From Microbacterium sp. AK031 (lineage in GTDB: Bacteria; Actinomycetota; Actinomycetes; Actinomycetales; Microbacteriaceae), in NCBI RefSeq assembly GCF_024807145.1, contig NZ_JANUCA010000010.1:1-64000 (forward strand): DNA of 64,000 nt, in the 5' to 3' direction. Position 1 is the first letter of the stretch, and the number at the start of each line of letters is the position of its first letter. The position numbers and the translations under genes are program-made. Shown piece by piece: positions 1-13,232 of the stretch. Under the pieces are notes generated by a model. It ran no database searches. It was not told the origin of the DNA and saw only the letters and a list, made by a program, of their open reading frames with translations.

Positions 1-48
1 ACCGGAACCGAGGAGGTGACCGACACCATCCTCGAACTCAGCGCCTAA
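1..48 (+). CDS. C-terminal fragment of an unidentified protein
   Basis: Reading from base 1 gives the last 15 residues of a protein (ending TEEVTDTILELSA) followed by TAA. Twelve of the fifteen codons begin with a purine and almost all end in G or C, which fits this strand better than the other. The fragment is too short to name. It converges on rsmG, the place where most actinobacteria carry parA on the opposite strand. It could be the end of any enzyme, and the rest lies outside the window. Confidence 0.45.
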   Translation, partial: TGTEEVTDTILELSA

Positions 49-129
49 CCTCTCACACCGAAGGACCGCGCTACACCACTACCCGGGACTTGACCACAGG
101 TCGCGTTAGAGTCGCCGCACGAACGACGA

Positions 130-145
130 TGTTTCACGTGAAACA
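130..145. promoter_or_regulatory. parS centromere site (copy 1)
   Basis: The 16-bp palindrome TGTTTCACGTGAAACA matches the canonical ParB-binding parS sequence exactly. Such sites cluster near oriC and load ParB for chromosome segregation. This copy lies in the non-coding gap downstream of rsmG. Confidence 0.93.
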
Positions 146-315
146 TCACTCCCCAAACGCGCCTCCCTGCTGAGGGGTGAATGTCGCACACTCGAACAGG
201 CAAGGGCGTCAGAGATGCCGAGCGAACGAGCATCGTGGTGCCCGCGAAGCGGGCGGCTCCTTGTTCTGCGAGAGAGTCAGCGTACCGGGAGTCGGCAACG
301 CAGACAGTGGACGGG

Positions 316-942
316 CTAGCCCCGAACAGTAGCCCTGACGACCCGAGTCGTCTCATCGAGCACACCTTCACCCAGCACCTCGACGCGCACGTCGCTGAGT
401 CGGTACTTCTTGATCTGCTTGGCTGCAGCTTCGATCTCCGCCGGAGCGTTCACACCCTTGAGCAGAGCAATCTCTCCCCCATCTCGCAGCAAAGGCGCGG
501 TGAACGGGATGAGAGTGCGCAGCGCGCTGACAGCACGAGCTGTGACGAAGTCGAACTTCCCGGTGGCACGCACGTCCTCCGCGCGTGAGCGCAGTACTTC
601 GACATTGCCCAAACCGAGTTCCGTCACCTGTTCGCTGAGCCAGTTGACGCGGCGCTCCATCGGCTCGATCAGCGTCCAAATCACGTCGGGGCGTGCAATG
701 GCGAGCACCAGACCCGGGAGCCCAGCGCCGGATCCGATGTCGGCCGCCGTGCCCTGAAAGATGGGAGCGGCGATCGCACTGTTGAGCACGTGGCGTGTCC
801 ACAGACGAGGGAGCTCGAGAGGACCGATCAGGCCACGCTCTTCACCTTGGTCCGCGAGTGCGGCCGTGAACCGACGAGCGAGATCGATGCGATCACCGAA
901 AATCGATGCCGCAACCGCCGGCTCGATCTCGACCGAAGTCAT
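316..942 (-). CDS. rsmG: 16S rRNA (guanine-N7) methyltransferase RsmG (GidB)
   Basis: 208-residue class I SAM methyltransferase that methylates N7 of a guanine in the 530 loop of 16S rRNA; loss usually gives low-level streptomycin resistance. The SAM-binding glycine loop ADIGSGAGLPGL is near residues 67-78, and FDFVTARAVSALRTL near residue 131 is typical of the family. Length is normal. The ATG start is preceded by GAAGGGA about 10 bases upstream. It is the last gene of the rpmH-rnpA-yidD-yidC-jag-rsmG series, and a parS site sits between it and jag. The expected downstream parA is not there. Confidence 0.95.
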   Translation of the reverse strand: MTSVEIEPAVAASIFGDRIDLARRFTAALADQGEERGLIGPLELPRLWTRHVLNSAIAAPIFQGTAADIGSGAGLPGLVLAIARPDVIWTLIEPMERRVNWLSEQVTELGLGNVEVLRSRAEDVRATGKFDFVTARAVSALRTLIPFTAPLLRDGGEIALLKGVNAPAEIEAAAKQIKKYRLSDVRVEVLGEGVLDETTRVVRATVRG

Positions 943-957
943 ACCCGATCCCTTCGA

Positions 958-973
958 TGTTTCACGTGAAACA
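958..973. promoter_or_regulatory. parS centromere site (copy 2)
   Basis: A second exact TGTTTCACGTGAAACA palindrome fills the jag-rsmG gap. It directly abuts the jag stop codon (bases 974-976) and lies 15 bases before the rsmG start codon, 828 bp from copy 1. Confidence 0.93.
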
Positions 974-1480
974 TCAACGCCGGCGAATCACCGTGTGGCG
1001 ATCAGCCCCGTCGCCGTAGGACTCGGAAACGAGATCCCGATCGGCGACGATGTCATGTACAAGCTTGCGCTCATAGCTCGACATCGAAGGCAGCGACGCC
1101 TGCGAGGCGCCTTCGTCGAGTTTCACGACAGCCGCATCCACGAGCGTCTCGAGCTGACGACGACGCGCATCACGTGATCCACCGACATCCAGAATGAGCC
1201 GCGAGAAAGAACCAGTCTTGCTCTGCACAGCGAGACGAGTGATCTCCTGCAACGCCTGCACGGTGTCAGGATCGGCGAGAACGGAGATGTCCTCTCCCTC
1301 CGCGTCGACCGAGACATAGGCACGGCCCTGACGCACGTCGAGGTTCAGGTCACCGTCGATGTCGGCGATGTCGAGGAGCTCTTCGAGGAAGTCTGCGGCG
1401 ACATCTCCCTCATGCTCGAGCTGCTCAACAGTGGGCTCAGAACGATCCGCAGTGCGCTCGACGACGTTTTCACCGGTCAT
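974..1480 (-). CDS. jag: Jag/KhpB-type RNA-binding protein (KH and R3H domains)
   Basis: 168-residue protein of the Jag (SpoIIIJ-associated, KhpB) family, a cytoplasmic RNA-binding protein tied to cell elongation. An acidic N-terminal segment is followed by a KH-like domain (about residues 35-105) and a C-terminal R3H domain whose motif SSYERKLVHDIVADR is at about residues 132-146, with the conserved R and H. The ATG start overlaps the yidC stop as ATGA, indicating translational coupling. Position between yidC and rsmG is the usual actinobacterial one. The family is clear; RNA partners are unknown. Confidence 0.93.
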   Translation of the reverse strand: MTGENVVERTADRSEPTVEQLEHEGDVAADFLEELLDIADIDGDLNLDVRQGRAYVSVDAEGEDISVLADPDTVQALQEITRLAVQSKTGSFSRLILDVGGSRDARRRQLETLVDAAVVKLDEGASQASLPSMSSYERKLVHDIVADRDLVSESYGDGADRHTVIRRR

Positions 1481-2550
1481 GAGCTGGGGCCCTTCTTCTT
1501 GGCTCGCTTCTTACCCACAGGCTGCTGGCGCTTCGGGGCGTTCTGCTTGGCCTTCTCAGCCTCCTCGAGAAGACGCTGCTGCTGTGCCTCGTACACCGAC
1601 ATCGGCACGACCTTGCCCGAAGAGTCGATCGCCTTGCCCTTGCGTGCCAGACGCTCCTCACGAGCCTTCGCTGCTTCCGAACCAGGAGTCGGCATCTCGC
1701 GGATGACCAGGAACTGCTGCGCCATGGTCCAGAGGTTCGAGATGAACCAGTAGACGACCACACCGAGCGGGAAGAAGACACCCGAGAAGATGAAGCCCAG
1801 CGGAAGCACGTAGAGCATGATCTTCTGCATCTGGTACGCCTGGCCGGTCTTGGCCTCAGGTGACAGGTTCTTCGAGATGATCTGCAGCTGCGTGAAGAAC
1901 TGCGAAACGATCATCAGCACCACGAGGATGACCAACAGGACGATAGCGACCGTGTTCTGCGTCTCGATTGCGTTGCCGAGCGTACCGTGCAGAGACACAT
2001 TGCCGAAGATGGTCGCGTCGTAGAACTGCTGCGTGAGGTCGTTGCTGAGCAGGCCGACACCGCTGAAGTCGGGGTTGTCCCGCACCTTCTGCACGTCGTT
2101 GAGCACACTGAACAAGGCGAAGAAGATCGGCATCTGCACGATCAACGGCAGACAGCTCGACATCGGCGAGGTGCCGTGCTTCTTGTACAGCCCCATCGTC
2201 TCGCGGCTCATCGCCTCACGAGAGAGCTGGTCCTTCTTGCCCTTGTACTTCTCCTGGATCTTCTTCATCTCAGGAGCGATTTCCATCATCTTGCGCTGGC
2301 TCTTGATTTGCCGCACGAACAGGGGAAATACCGATGCGCGAACGACGATGACAAGGCCGACGATCGACAGGATCCAAGTGATTCCGGATGCTTCCGGGAG
2401 CCCGACGCTGGTGAACAGCCAGTGCCACGCGACGAGGATGAGCTCGACGGCCCACTTGAGCGGCCAGAGGATCGTGCCAAGCAGATCGAAACCGCCGCCG
2501 CCGGAGTCCGGGGTGGGTGTCGCAGAGGCGAGCAGAAGGTCAAGACCCAC
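1477..2550 (-). CDS. yidC: Membrane protein insertase YidC/OxaA
   Basis: 357-residue YidC of the short Gram-positive type, without the large periplasmic domain of proteobacteria. It inserts and folds membrane proteins with or without SecYEG. Membrane segments are visible near residues 30-48, 58-78, 135-155, 200-220 and 245-275. The cytoplasmic coiled segment QIKSQRKMMEIAPEMKKIQ precedes a second one ending in SSCLPLIVQMPIFFALF. The C-terminus is a lysine-rich tail, often involved in ribosome contact. The GTG start has AAAGGA upstream. It follows yidD by 3 bases and overlaps jag by 4. Confidence 0.96.
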   Translation of the reverse strand: MGLDLLLASATPTPDSGGGGFDLLGTILWPLKWAVELILVAWHWLFTSVGLPEASGITWILSIVGLVIVVRASVFPLFVRQIKSQRKMMEIAPEMKKIQEKYKGKKDQLSREAMSRETMGLYKKHGTSPMSSCLPLIVQMPIFFALFSVLNDVQKVRDNPDFSGVGLLSNDLTQQFYDATIFGNVSLHGTLGNAIETQNTVAIVLLVILVVLMIVSQFFTQLQIISKNLSPEAKTGQAYQMQKIMLYVLPLGFIFSGVFFPLGVVVYWFISNLWTMAQQFLVIREMPTPGSEAAKAREERLARKGKAIDSSGKVVPMSVYEAQQQRLLEEAEKAKQNAPKRQQPVGKKRAKKKGPSS

Positions 2551-2553
2551 TGT

Positions 2554-2904
2554 TCAGTCCTTTCGAGAAGGTACGACGAAACCTTGAGCGGTCAGGTCGT
2601 ATCGGAAATGGTCGTGAGGGCGGACGTCGTCGACGCCGCCTTTGCTCCAGGGGTTGCAGCGCAGGATGCGCCATGCAGAGAGCACGGCGCCTTTGACTGC
2701 ACCGTGCTGCTGCACTGCACCTACAGCGTAAGCCGAGCACGATGGGTAATACGCGCACACGTCGCCGTAGAGAGGCGAGATCACGGCACGGTACCCGGTG
2801 AGGAAACCTAGGACGAGATTTCGGGGAACCAGCGGGATGCTGCGCACGAGGTCGCTCCCATGAAGATGCCCTTTGCCCATGGCATAGGACGGCAACGCGC
2901 TCAT
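2554..2904 (-). CDS. yidD: Membrane protein insertion efficiency factor YidD
   Basis: Small basic protein of about 116 residues with the three cysteines of the YidD family in CAYYPSCSAYA and RILRCNPWSKGG. YidD is thought to lie at the inner face of the membrane and aid YidC-dependent insertion. I chose the ATG at 2904 because it overlaps the rnpA stop as ATGA, a coupling seen repeatedly in this cluster; an in-frame ATG at 2940 would overlap rnpA by 40 bases and is less likely. The C-terminal tail (HDHFRYDLTAQGFVVPSRKD) is slightly extended. Confidence 0.9.
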   Translation of the reverse strand: MSALPSYAMGKGHLHGSDLVRSIPLVPRNLVLGFLTGYRAVISPLYGDVCAYYPSCSAYAVGAVQQHGAVKGAVLSAWRILRCNPWSKGGVDDVRPHDHFRYDLTAQGFVVPSRKD

Positions 2905-3251
2905 GCCGTCACCCGGCCATGGCTCAGACGCGCGAGACACCTGGTCACATCCGCATCGAGATCAGCGAAGGTGGCGGACGCAGATGCAGGAAGGGCACGG
3001 ATGACGACATCCGTGCCCTCGGGAACATCTGCGATCGCCCCCGCACAGACGGCTTTGAGCCGCCGGCGCACGGTGTTGCGGATCACAGCGTTGCCCACCT
3101 GCTTGCTGATGATGAACCCGAATCTCGGCTCACGTGCCTCACCCGTCGTCAGCATGGAAGTGACGACACGGACGCCCCCGCACCGGACACCGCGACGGAC
3201 TACCGACCTGTAGTCGGTGCCTCGCGTCAGTCGGAACGGACGGGCGAGCAC
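2901..3251 (-). CDS. rnpA: Ribonuclease P protein component
   Basis: 116-residue basic protein subunit of RNase P, which helps the catalytic RNA trim the 5' leaders of tRNA precursors. The family signature lies in NAVIRNTVRRRLKAV (about residues 54-68), with FGFIISKQVG just before it. The start is a GTG only 5 bases after the rpmH stop, so the two are co-transcribed and probably coupled. Length is usual for actinobacteria. Confidence 0.95.
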   Translation of the reverse strand: MLARPFRLTRGTDYRSVVRRGVRCGGVRVVTSMLTTGEAREPRFGFIISKQVGNAVIRNTVRRRLKAVCAGAIADVPEGTDVVIRALPASASATFADLDADVTRCLARLSHGRVTA

Positions 3252-3256
3252 GAGGC

Positions 3257-3394
3257 TTACGCCGAGAGCTCGGTGCGGCCCTTCGCGCGACGAGCCGAGA
3301 GGATTCCACGGCCGGCGCGGGTGCGCATGCGGGCGCGGAAACCGTGCTTCTTGGCGCGGCGGCGGTTGTTGGGCTGGAACGTACGCTTGGTCAT
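3257..3394 (-). CDS. rpmH: 50S ribosomal protein L34
   Basis: 45-residue, strongly basic ribosomal protein. It starts [19 protein letters not shown] and ends GRTELSA, the typical L34 pattern. It opens the leftward operon and its start faces dnaA across a 321-bp gap. TAA is the stop codon. Confidence 0.97.
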   Translation of the reverse strand: MTKRTFQPNNRRRAKKHGFRARMRTRAGRGILSARRAKGRTELSA

Positions 3395-3715
3395 GGGATC
3401 ACTCCGGGAACGCTGTCACCGGATGTGTACGACCGGAGACATAGGGATCTGCCCGATTTCGGACATAAGTCAACCGATTAAGGGTACGTCTTACCGGCGC
3501 AGAGGGCAAATCTCCGCGCCACGATCGATTCGAGCATCAACACTCCGCACAGCAATTATCCACAACCTCGACACTCGCGGGCTGCGCAACACACCCGCGG
3601 TTTTCCACAGGCAGGTTGCCGTTCACAGCGCGGGTGACTACCGTGGCATCCGAAGTTATCCACAGGGGGGAAGGCCGTTCCGGTCCGCCCTCCGCGAGCC
3701 CTTGCCCGGAGCACC
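3395..3715. promoter_or_regulatory. rpmH-dnaA intergenic region with DnaA boxes
   Basis: No gene is present. It must hold the divergent promoters of the rpmH operon and dnaA. I see two perfect DnaA boxes TTATCCACA at 3556-3564 and 3656-3664 and a close variant TTTTCCACA at 3601-3609, all on the plus strand and spaced by 45 and 55 bases. They suggest DnaA autoregulation of dnaA and may contribute to the bipartite origin. No AT-rich unwinding stretch is evident here. Confidence 0.8.
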
Positions 3716-5107
3716 ATGTCCTCTCCTGCCCAGCCCGACGTTCCGATCTGGGCGCAGGTGGCGGATCTCCTCGATCACGACGACCGTGTGACCCCTCAGC
3801 TGCAGGGGTTCCTGAGTCTCGTGGTTCCCGCGGGAGTCATGGGCGCGACGCTCTATCTCGACGTGCCGAACGACCTCACCGCTGCGCAGATCAACAAGCG
3901 TCTGAGGATGCCGATCATGGAGGCGCTGACGCAGCTCGGTGACGAGGTGACCACGTTCCGCGTCGTCGTGAATCACGAACTCGCCGAGCAGCCGACCGCA
4001 CCGATCGTCGTTGCCGACTTCACGCGCAACGAGGTGCCTCGCAGCGAGTCGCCGATGGAGCAGCCGACACCGCTGCGGCACGAATCGCGCCTCAACCCCA
4101 AGTACACGTTCGACAACTTCGTCATCGGCCAGTCCAACCGCTTCTCCCACGCGGCCGCGGTCGCGGTCGCCGAGGCGCCAGCGAAGGCATACAACCCGCT
4201 GTTCATCTACGGCGATTCCGGACTCGGTAAGACACACCTGCTCCACGCCATCGGCGACTACGCACAGTCTCTGTACACAGGAGTGAAGGTTCGCTACGTC
4301 TCCAGCGAGGAGTTCACGAACGACTTCATCAACTCCATCGCGAACAACCGCGGCTCTGCCTTCCAGGCTCGCTACCGCGACGTCGACATCCTCCTCATCG
4401 ACGACATCCAGTTCCTGCAGGGTCGCGCGGAGACGCAGGAGGCCTTCTTCCACACGTTCAACACGCTGCACGACCACAACAAGCAGGTCGTCATCACGAG
4501 CGATGTGGCACCGAAACACCTCACCGGCTTCGAGGACCGGATGCGAAGCCGCTTCGAGTGGGGTCTCATCACCGACGTGCAGGCGCCCGACCTGGAGACG
4601 CGCATCGCGATCCTGCGCAAGAAGGCGCAGAGCGAAGCACTGCACATTCCCGACGAAGTCCTCGAGTACATCGCCACGGTCGTCTCGTCCAACATCCGCG
4701 AACTCGAAGGCGCCCTGATCCGCGTCTCGGCCTTCGCGAGCCTCAATCGCTCGTCCCTCGACATCTCCCTCGCCCAGACCGTGCTGCGAGACATCATCGA
4801 TACGGCAGAAGACAACATCATCTCGCCGACCGACATCATCACGGCGACCGCGCAGTACTTCAAGCTCACGGTCGACGACCTGTATGGATCGAGCCGTTCG
4901 CAGCAGATCGCGACCTCGCGCCAGATCGCGATGTATTTGTGCCGCGAGCGCACCAACCTGTCTCTCCCCAAGATCGGGCAGTTGTTCGGCAACCGCGACC
5001 ATACGACGGTGATGTACGCGTACAAGAAGATCAGCGAGCTCATGAAAGAGCGTCGCTCCATCTACAACCAGGTGACGGAGATCACCACGCAGCTCGGCCG
5101 ACGCTGA
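3716..5107 (+). CDS. dnaA: Chromosomal replication initiator protein DnaA
   Basis: 463-residue AAA+ initiator that binds DnaA boxes and opens oriC. Domain I is at about residues 1-90 (PIWAQVADLL), followed by a short linker. The AAA+ core begins near residue 125 with Walker A GDSGLGKTHLL at about 166 and Walker B ILLIDDIQFLQ near 225. The C-terminal DNA-binding domain carries the signature GNRDHTTVMYAYKKI near residue 424. The domain II linker is short compared with Streptomyces. The ATG has only weak Shine-Dalgarno character (CCCGGAGCACC). Confidence 0.98.
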   Translation: MSSPAQPDVPIWAQVADLLDHDDRVTPQLQGFLSLVVPAGVMGATLYLDVPNDLTAAQINKRLRMPIMEALTQLGDEVTTFRVVVNHELAEQPTAPIVVADFTRNEVPRSESPMEQPTPLRHESRLNPKYTFDNFVIGQSNRFSHAAAVAVAEAPAKAYNPLFIYGDSGLGKTHLLHAIGDYAQSLYTGVKVRYVSSEEFTNDFINSIANNRGSAFQARYRDVDILLIDDIQFLQGRAETQEAFFHTFNTLHDHNKQVVITSDVAPKHLTGFEDRMRSRFEWGLITDVQAPDLETRIAILRKKAQSEALHIPDEVLEYIATVVSSNIRELEGALIRVSAFASLNRSSLDISLAQTVLRDIIDTAEDNIISPTDIITATAQYFKLTVDDLYGSSRSQQIATSRQIAMYLCRERTNLSLPKIGQLFGNRDHTTVMYAYKKISELMKERRSIYNQVTEITTQLGRR

Positions 5108-5528
5108 CAAACGCCCTTTCGACGGCTTGACAGCTCCCGGGAGCGTCAGATAAATGCCGCTTTGCACATGTGGATAACTTGTGGATGGATTCATGCAGAG
5201 TTCGGGACGAATGTGTGCCGATGACGGCATCCTGTGGATAACTCCGAATCACACCTTTGTTGTTCCGACCCCGTATTGATGCGGATTCCTCAGGGATTCC
5301 ACATCTCACACGTGTGTAGTTCCCTACTCGCGATTGATATCCACCGACTTATCCACAGTTTCCACAGCGGTTAACACTGTTAAGGAGTTAACCCTTTGAG
5401 AGTGCGATCCGATCACCTCAAGGGTGGAGAAGCCGTCGTATGGCGCATCCTTGCTGTGGGGATACGATGGGAACCCCTGACGTGGGTCCACCCCCGACAG
5501 GTCTTGTAATTACGACGAGGGAGCGCCC
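5108..5528. other. oriC: Predicted chromosomal origin of replication oriC (dnaA-dnaN intergenic)
   Basis: The 421-bp gap holds perfect DnaA boxes at 5169-5177 and 5233-5241 (minus strand, TGTGGATAA) and 5349-5357 (plus strand, TTATCCACA), with weaker ones at 5180-5188 and 5358-5366. Box orientation therefore flips within the gap. The stretch 5369-5400 is comparatively AT-rich and contains an inverted repeat GGTTAAC (5369-5375) / GTTAACC (5387-5393), a plausible unwinding site. The dnaN promoter must also lie here. The call rests on dnaA-dnaN context plus boxes; strand skew was not computed. Confidence 0.9.
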
Positions 5529-6671
5529 GTGAGGTTCCAGGTCAACCGCGATGTATTCAGCGAAGCTGTGTCTTTCGTCGTCAAGCTGCTGCCCCAGCGA
5601 AACCCGCAGCCGATCCTCGCCGGAGTCCTGATCGAAGCAGGCGAGCAGGGGCTCACGCTCTCGGCGTTCGACTACGAGGCATCTGCACGTACGACGATCG
5701 AGGCCACGGTCGAAACTCCTGGCACGATCCTCGTGCACGGCCGGCTGCTCTCCGACATCGCCAGCCGCCTCCCGAACGCACCGATCGAGATCGCTGTCGA
5801 GGAAGACGGCGGAATCGCGGTCACCTGCGGCTCTGCTCGATTCACCCTCGCAGCCATGCCCGTCGAGGAATATCCATCGATCCCTGAGGTCTCCGGCTCT
5901 TCCGGTGTCGTACCGGCTGACGATTTCGGAACCGCGATCGCCCAGGTCGGGTTCGCCGCCTCTCGCGACGACGTGACTCCGGTGCTCACCGGTGTGCAGC
6001 TCGAAGTCTCAGGTCACAATCTGAGCCTGGTCGCCACTGACCGTTACCGCGTATCGCTGCGCGATGTGCCGTGGGACGGCGACGCCCCTGAGCAGACGGC
6101 ACTCGTTCCGGCTCGCACGCTGACCGAGGTCGGCAAGACGTTCGGTCACGCAGGTACCATTCAGATCGCCTTCTCCGGTGAGGGCGACCGCGAGATCATC
6201 GCCTTCACGGCGGGCAACAAGACCGTCACGTCGCTTCTGATCAAGGGCAACTTCCCGCCGGTTCGCCGACTGTTCCCCGAGCAGACCGAGCACTACGCGG
6301 TCGTCAGCACCGCAGATTTGATCGAGGCCGTCCGCCGTGTGGCACTCGTGCTCGATCGTGCTGCTCCACTGCGATTCACGTTCACATCCGACAGCGTGAC
6401 GATGGATGCGTCCGGCAGTGAGCACGCCAGAGCATCCGAGTCGGTGGATGCGCACCTCTCGGGCGGCGACGACGTGACACTCGGGCTCAACCCGCAGTAC
6501 CTGACGGAAGCACTCAGCGCGGTCAAGAGCGAGTTCGTGCGCGTGACCTTCACCTCAAGTGACAACGCGAACAAGCTCAGCCCGGTTCTGATCACCAGCC
6601 AGACCTCCGTCGAGCAGGCCGGCAACGACTCGTTCAAGTACCTCCTCCAGCCCAACCTTCTCCTCCGCTGA
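5529..6671 (+). CDS. dnaN: DNA polymerase III subunit beta (sliding clamp)
   Basis: 380-residue ring-forming clamp that tethers DNA polymerase III. It opens MRFQVNRDVFSEAVSFVVKLLPQRNPQPILAGV, which is the standard first clamp fold, and ends with FKYLLQPNLLLR, the usual terminal strand. Three repeated clamp domains fit the length. The start is GTG with GAGGGA about 6 bases upstream. It follows oriC and precedes recF by 51 bases; the gnd gene that some actinobacteria have here is absent. Confidence 0.97.
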   Translation: MRFQVNRDVFSEAVSFVVKLLPQRNPQPILAGVLIEAGEQGLTLSAFDYEASARTTIEATVETPGTILVHGRLLSDIASRLPNAPIEIAVEEDGGIAVTCGSARFTLAAMPVEEYPSIPEVSGSSGVVPADDFGTAIAQVGFAASRDDVTPVLTGVQLEVSGHNLSLVATDRYRVSLRDVPWDGDAPEQTALVPARTLTEVGKTFGHAGTIQIAFSGEGDREIIAFTAGNKTVTSLLIKGNFPPVRRLFPEQTEHYAVVSTADLIEAVRRVALVLDRAAPLRFTFTSDSVTMDASGSEHARASESVDAHLSGGDDVTLGLNPQYLTEALSAVKSEFVRVTFTSSDNANKLSPVLITSQTSVEQAGNDSFKYLLQPNLLLR

Positions 6672-6722
6672 TCTCTCTCCGCGGCCCGGAATCATGTCCG
6701 TGGCAAAAGGTAGGGTGAACCC

Positions 6723-7976
6723 GTGATTGTGGAGCATCTGAGCCTGGTGGACTTTCGCAATTACGCGACCGCCGAACTCGCGCTGCTCCCAGGGCCGAAC
6801 GTGCTGGTCGGCCGAAACGGTCAGGGCAAGACGAATCTCGCGGAAGCAGTGGTCTTCCTTGCGACTCTGGGCTCGCATCGGGTGTCTTCGGATGCGCCGA
6901 TGGTCAAAGACGGGCAGGAATACGCCGTGATCCGTGCGCGACTCTCTGTCGGAGAGCGCAAAGTGCTCGCCGAGGTGCAGATCAACAGGCAGGGTTCGAA
7001 CAAGGCGCGCATCAACGGATCGCCGTCGAAGACGAATGAGCTCCCCAGGTATGCGCACGTCGTGCTGTTCGCACCGGAAGACCTGCAGATCGTCCGCGGC
7101 GATCCGTCGTCGCGGCGGCGTTTCGCGGATCAACTGCTGATCCAGCGAACTCCGCGCATGGCTGCCGTCCTCGGTGACTACGACCGCGTCCTCAAGCAGC
7201 GCACTGCGCTGCTGAAATCTGCTCGTGCCCGCGGCATCCGCGGCGAAGCGCTCGCCACTCTCGATGTCTGGAACGACAAGCTCGTCGCGCTCGGATCCGA
7301 GATCATCGACGCGCGACTGCGCCTCGCGACCGACCTGCAGCAGCCCTTGGCCGCCGCATACACTGCGATCGCCGGCGCAGATCACACTCCCGAGATCGAA
7401 TGGGCGCTCTCGGTGCGGGGCGGCGACCCGGAAGAAGGCGAAGAGGGATCGTCCGAGTCTCGCGGCGAGATCGCCGAGATGTTCCGCGCAGCACTCGACG
7501 CGAAGCGCACGCAAGAACTCGATCGAGGTCTCACCCTCGTCGGCCCGCACCGCGACGACCTGCTGCTGCGCGTGCGCGGACTGCCGGTGAAGGGGTACGC
7601 GTCGCACGGCGAATCCTGGTCGGTCGCGCTGGCGCTGCGACTGGCATCCGCCGAACTGCTCCGGGCGGAATCTCCCGCTGGCGATCCCGTGCTGATCCTC
7701 GACGACGTGTTCGCCGAGCTCGATGCCGATCGACGGCAGCGACTGGCCGGCCTCACCGTCGGTTACGAGCAGGTGGTGGTGACGGCTGCGGTAGAGGAGG
7801 ATATTCCCGAGGAGCTGCACCGTCATGTCGTTCGCATCGACGCAGGCACGATCACGGACGACCGAGCCGTCTCCGCCGCCGCCGACGCCGACGACAGCAC
7901 CGAATCCGAGGCGAGTACTACCGGCAGCGGCCCTGAGACCGACCCCGACAGCACAGCGGAGGAAGACGATGAGTGA
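6723..7976 (+). CDS. recF: DNA replication and repair protein RecF
   Basis: 417-residue SMC-like ATPase that helps load RecA at single-strand gaps. Walker A GRNGQGKTN is at residues 30-38 and the signature and Walker B regions SHGESWSVALALRLAS and VLILDDVFAELDADRR are near 297 and 322. The first 385 residues are typical; the last about 30 are a low-complexity acidic and serine/threonine tail not needed by the family. GTG start with GGTAGGG upstream. It overlaps the next gene by 8 bases. Confidence 0.96.
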   Translation: MIVEHLSLVDFRNYATAELALLPGPNVLVGRNGQGKTNLAEAVVFLATLGSHRVSSDAPMVKDGQEYAVIRARLSVGERKVLAEVQINRQGSNKARINGSPSKTNELPRYAHVVLFAPEDLQIVRGDPSSRRRFADQLLIQRTPRMAAVLGDYDRVLKQRTALLKSARARGIRGEALATLDVWNDKLVALGSEIIDARLRLATDLQQPLAAAYTAIAGADHTPEIEWALSVRGGDPEEGEEGSSESRGEIAEMFRAALDAKRTQELDRGLTLVGPHRDDLLLRVRGLPVKGYASHGESWSVALALRLASAELLRAESPAGDPVLILDDVFAELDADRRQRLAGLTVGYEQVVVTAAVEEDIPEELHRHVVRIDAGTITDDRAVSAAADADDSTESEASTTGSGPETDPDSTAEEDDE

Positions 7977-8460
7977 CGCGGCATCCGACATCCCCGAGAC
8001 CGTTGCGACCTATCTGCGTCTTCGGGGTCTGAAGCCGAGTTCGAAATCATGGAAGCGCAAGCGGCGCATCCGCGACGATGACGACAACGCGCCGTTCACG
8101 CCCGGCCGCGATCCCGGCGCTCTCGGGGCCGTGCTCGACACGCTCAGCCGGGAGTCCGGATGGGAGATCACCCTGGCGCGGGAGGATCTGGTTCGACAGT
8201 GGGCCGACCTCGCCGGGTCCGACACGGCGAAGCACTCCGAACCGGTCTCTCTGGAGAACGGGATGCTGACGGTCAAATGCGACTCGACGGCCTGGGCGAA
8301 GAACCTTCAGTTCATGCGCGCGACCATCCTCACCGAGATCGGCAGACGCTACCCGCAGGCGGGTGTGAACAACCTTCGTTTCATCGGGCCGGACGTTCCC
8401 TCTTGGAAATGGGGGCCGAGAGCCGTCCCAGGGCGCGGTCCACGCGATACCTACGGGTAG
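7969..8460 (+). CDS. DciA-like protein (DUF721)
   Basis: 163-residue protein with the DUF721 domain, found between recF and gyrB in actinobacteria. DciA is known as a loader or partner of the replicative helicase DnaB in bacteria lacking DnaC. The conserved part starts near residue 48 (LDTLSRESGWE) and includes the typical VRQWADLAGSDTAKHSEPVSL segment and the DSTAWAKNLQFM motif. The ATG at 7969 overlaps the end of recF by 8 bases, supporting coupled translation. The N-terminus is basic and probably flexible. Confidence 0.88.
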   Translation: MSDAASDIPETVATYLRLRGLKPSSKSWKRKRRIRDDDDNAPFTPGRDPGALGAVLDTLSRESGWEITLAREDLVRQWADLAGSDTAKHSEPVSLENGMLTVKCDSTAWAKNLQFMRATILTEIGRRYPQAGVNNLRFIGPDVPSWKWGPRAVPGRGPRDTYG

Positions 8461-8537
8461 GGCACCAACGAAGCCATCTCGATCGATCTCAGGGCCACAC
8501 AAGGCCGTATAGCCACATCTTCGCGGTCCGGACACGC

Positions 8538-10652
<2,115 letters not shown>

Positions 10653-10691
10653 CGCTCAGGCATTCACGGCGACCGGAACTGAAAGAAACAC

Positions 10692-13228
<2,537 letters not shown>

Positions 13229-13232
<4 letters not shown>

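Noticed and set aside
45-145. Minus-strand frame beginning MFHVKH at the parS site, as a parA start
   Set aside because: Any frame crossing the parS palindrome reads MFHVKH, and the rest shows no ParA motif before a stop at 45; the plus-strand reading at 1-48 has better coding character.
2905-2940. Longer yidD start at 2940
   Set aside because: Would overlap rnpA by 40 bases; the ATGA junction at 2904 is the better start.
3656-5230. 524-codon antisense frame over dnaA and oriC
   Set aside because: Crosses dnaA and the DnaA-box region; composition of a shadow frame.
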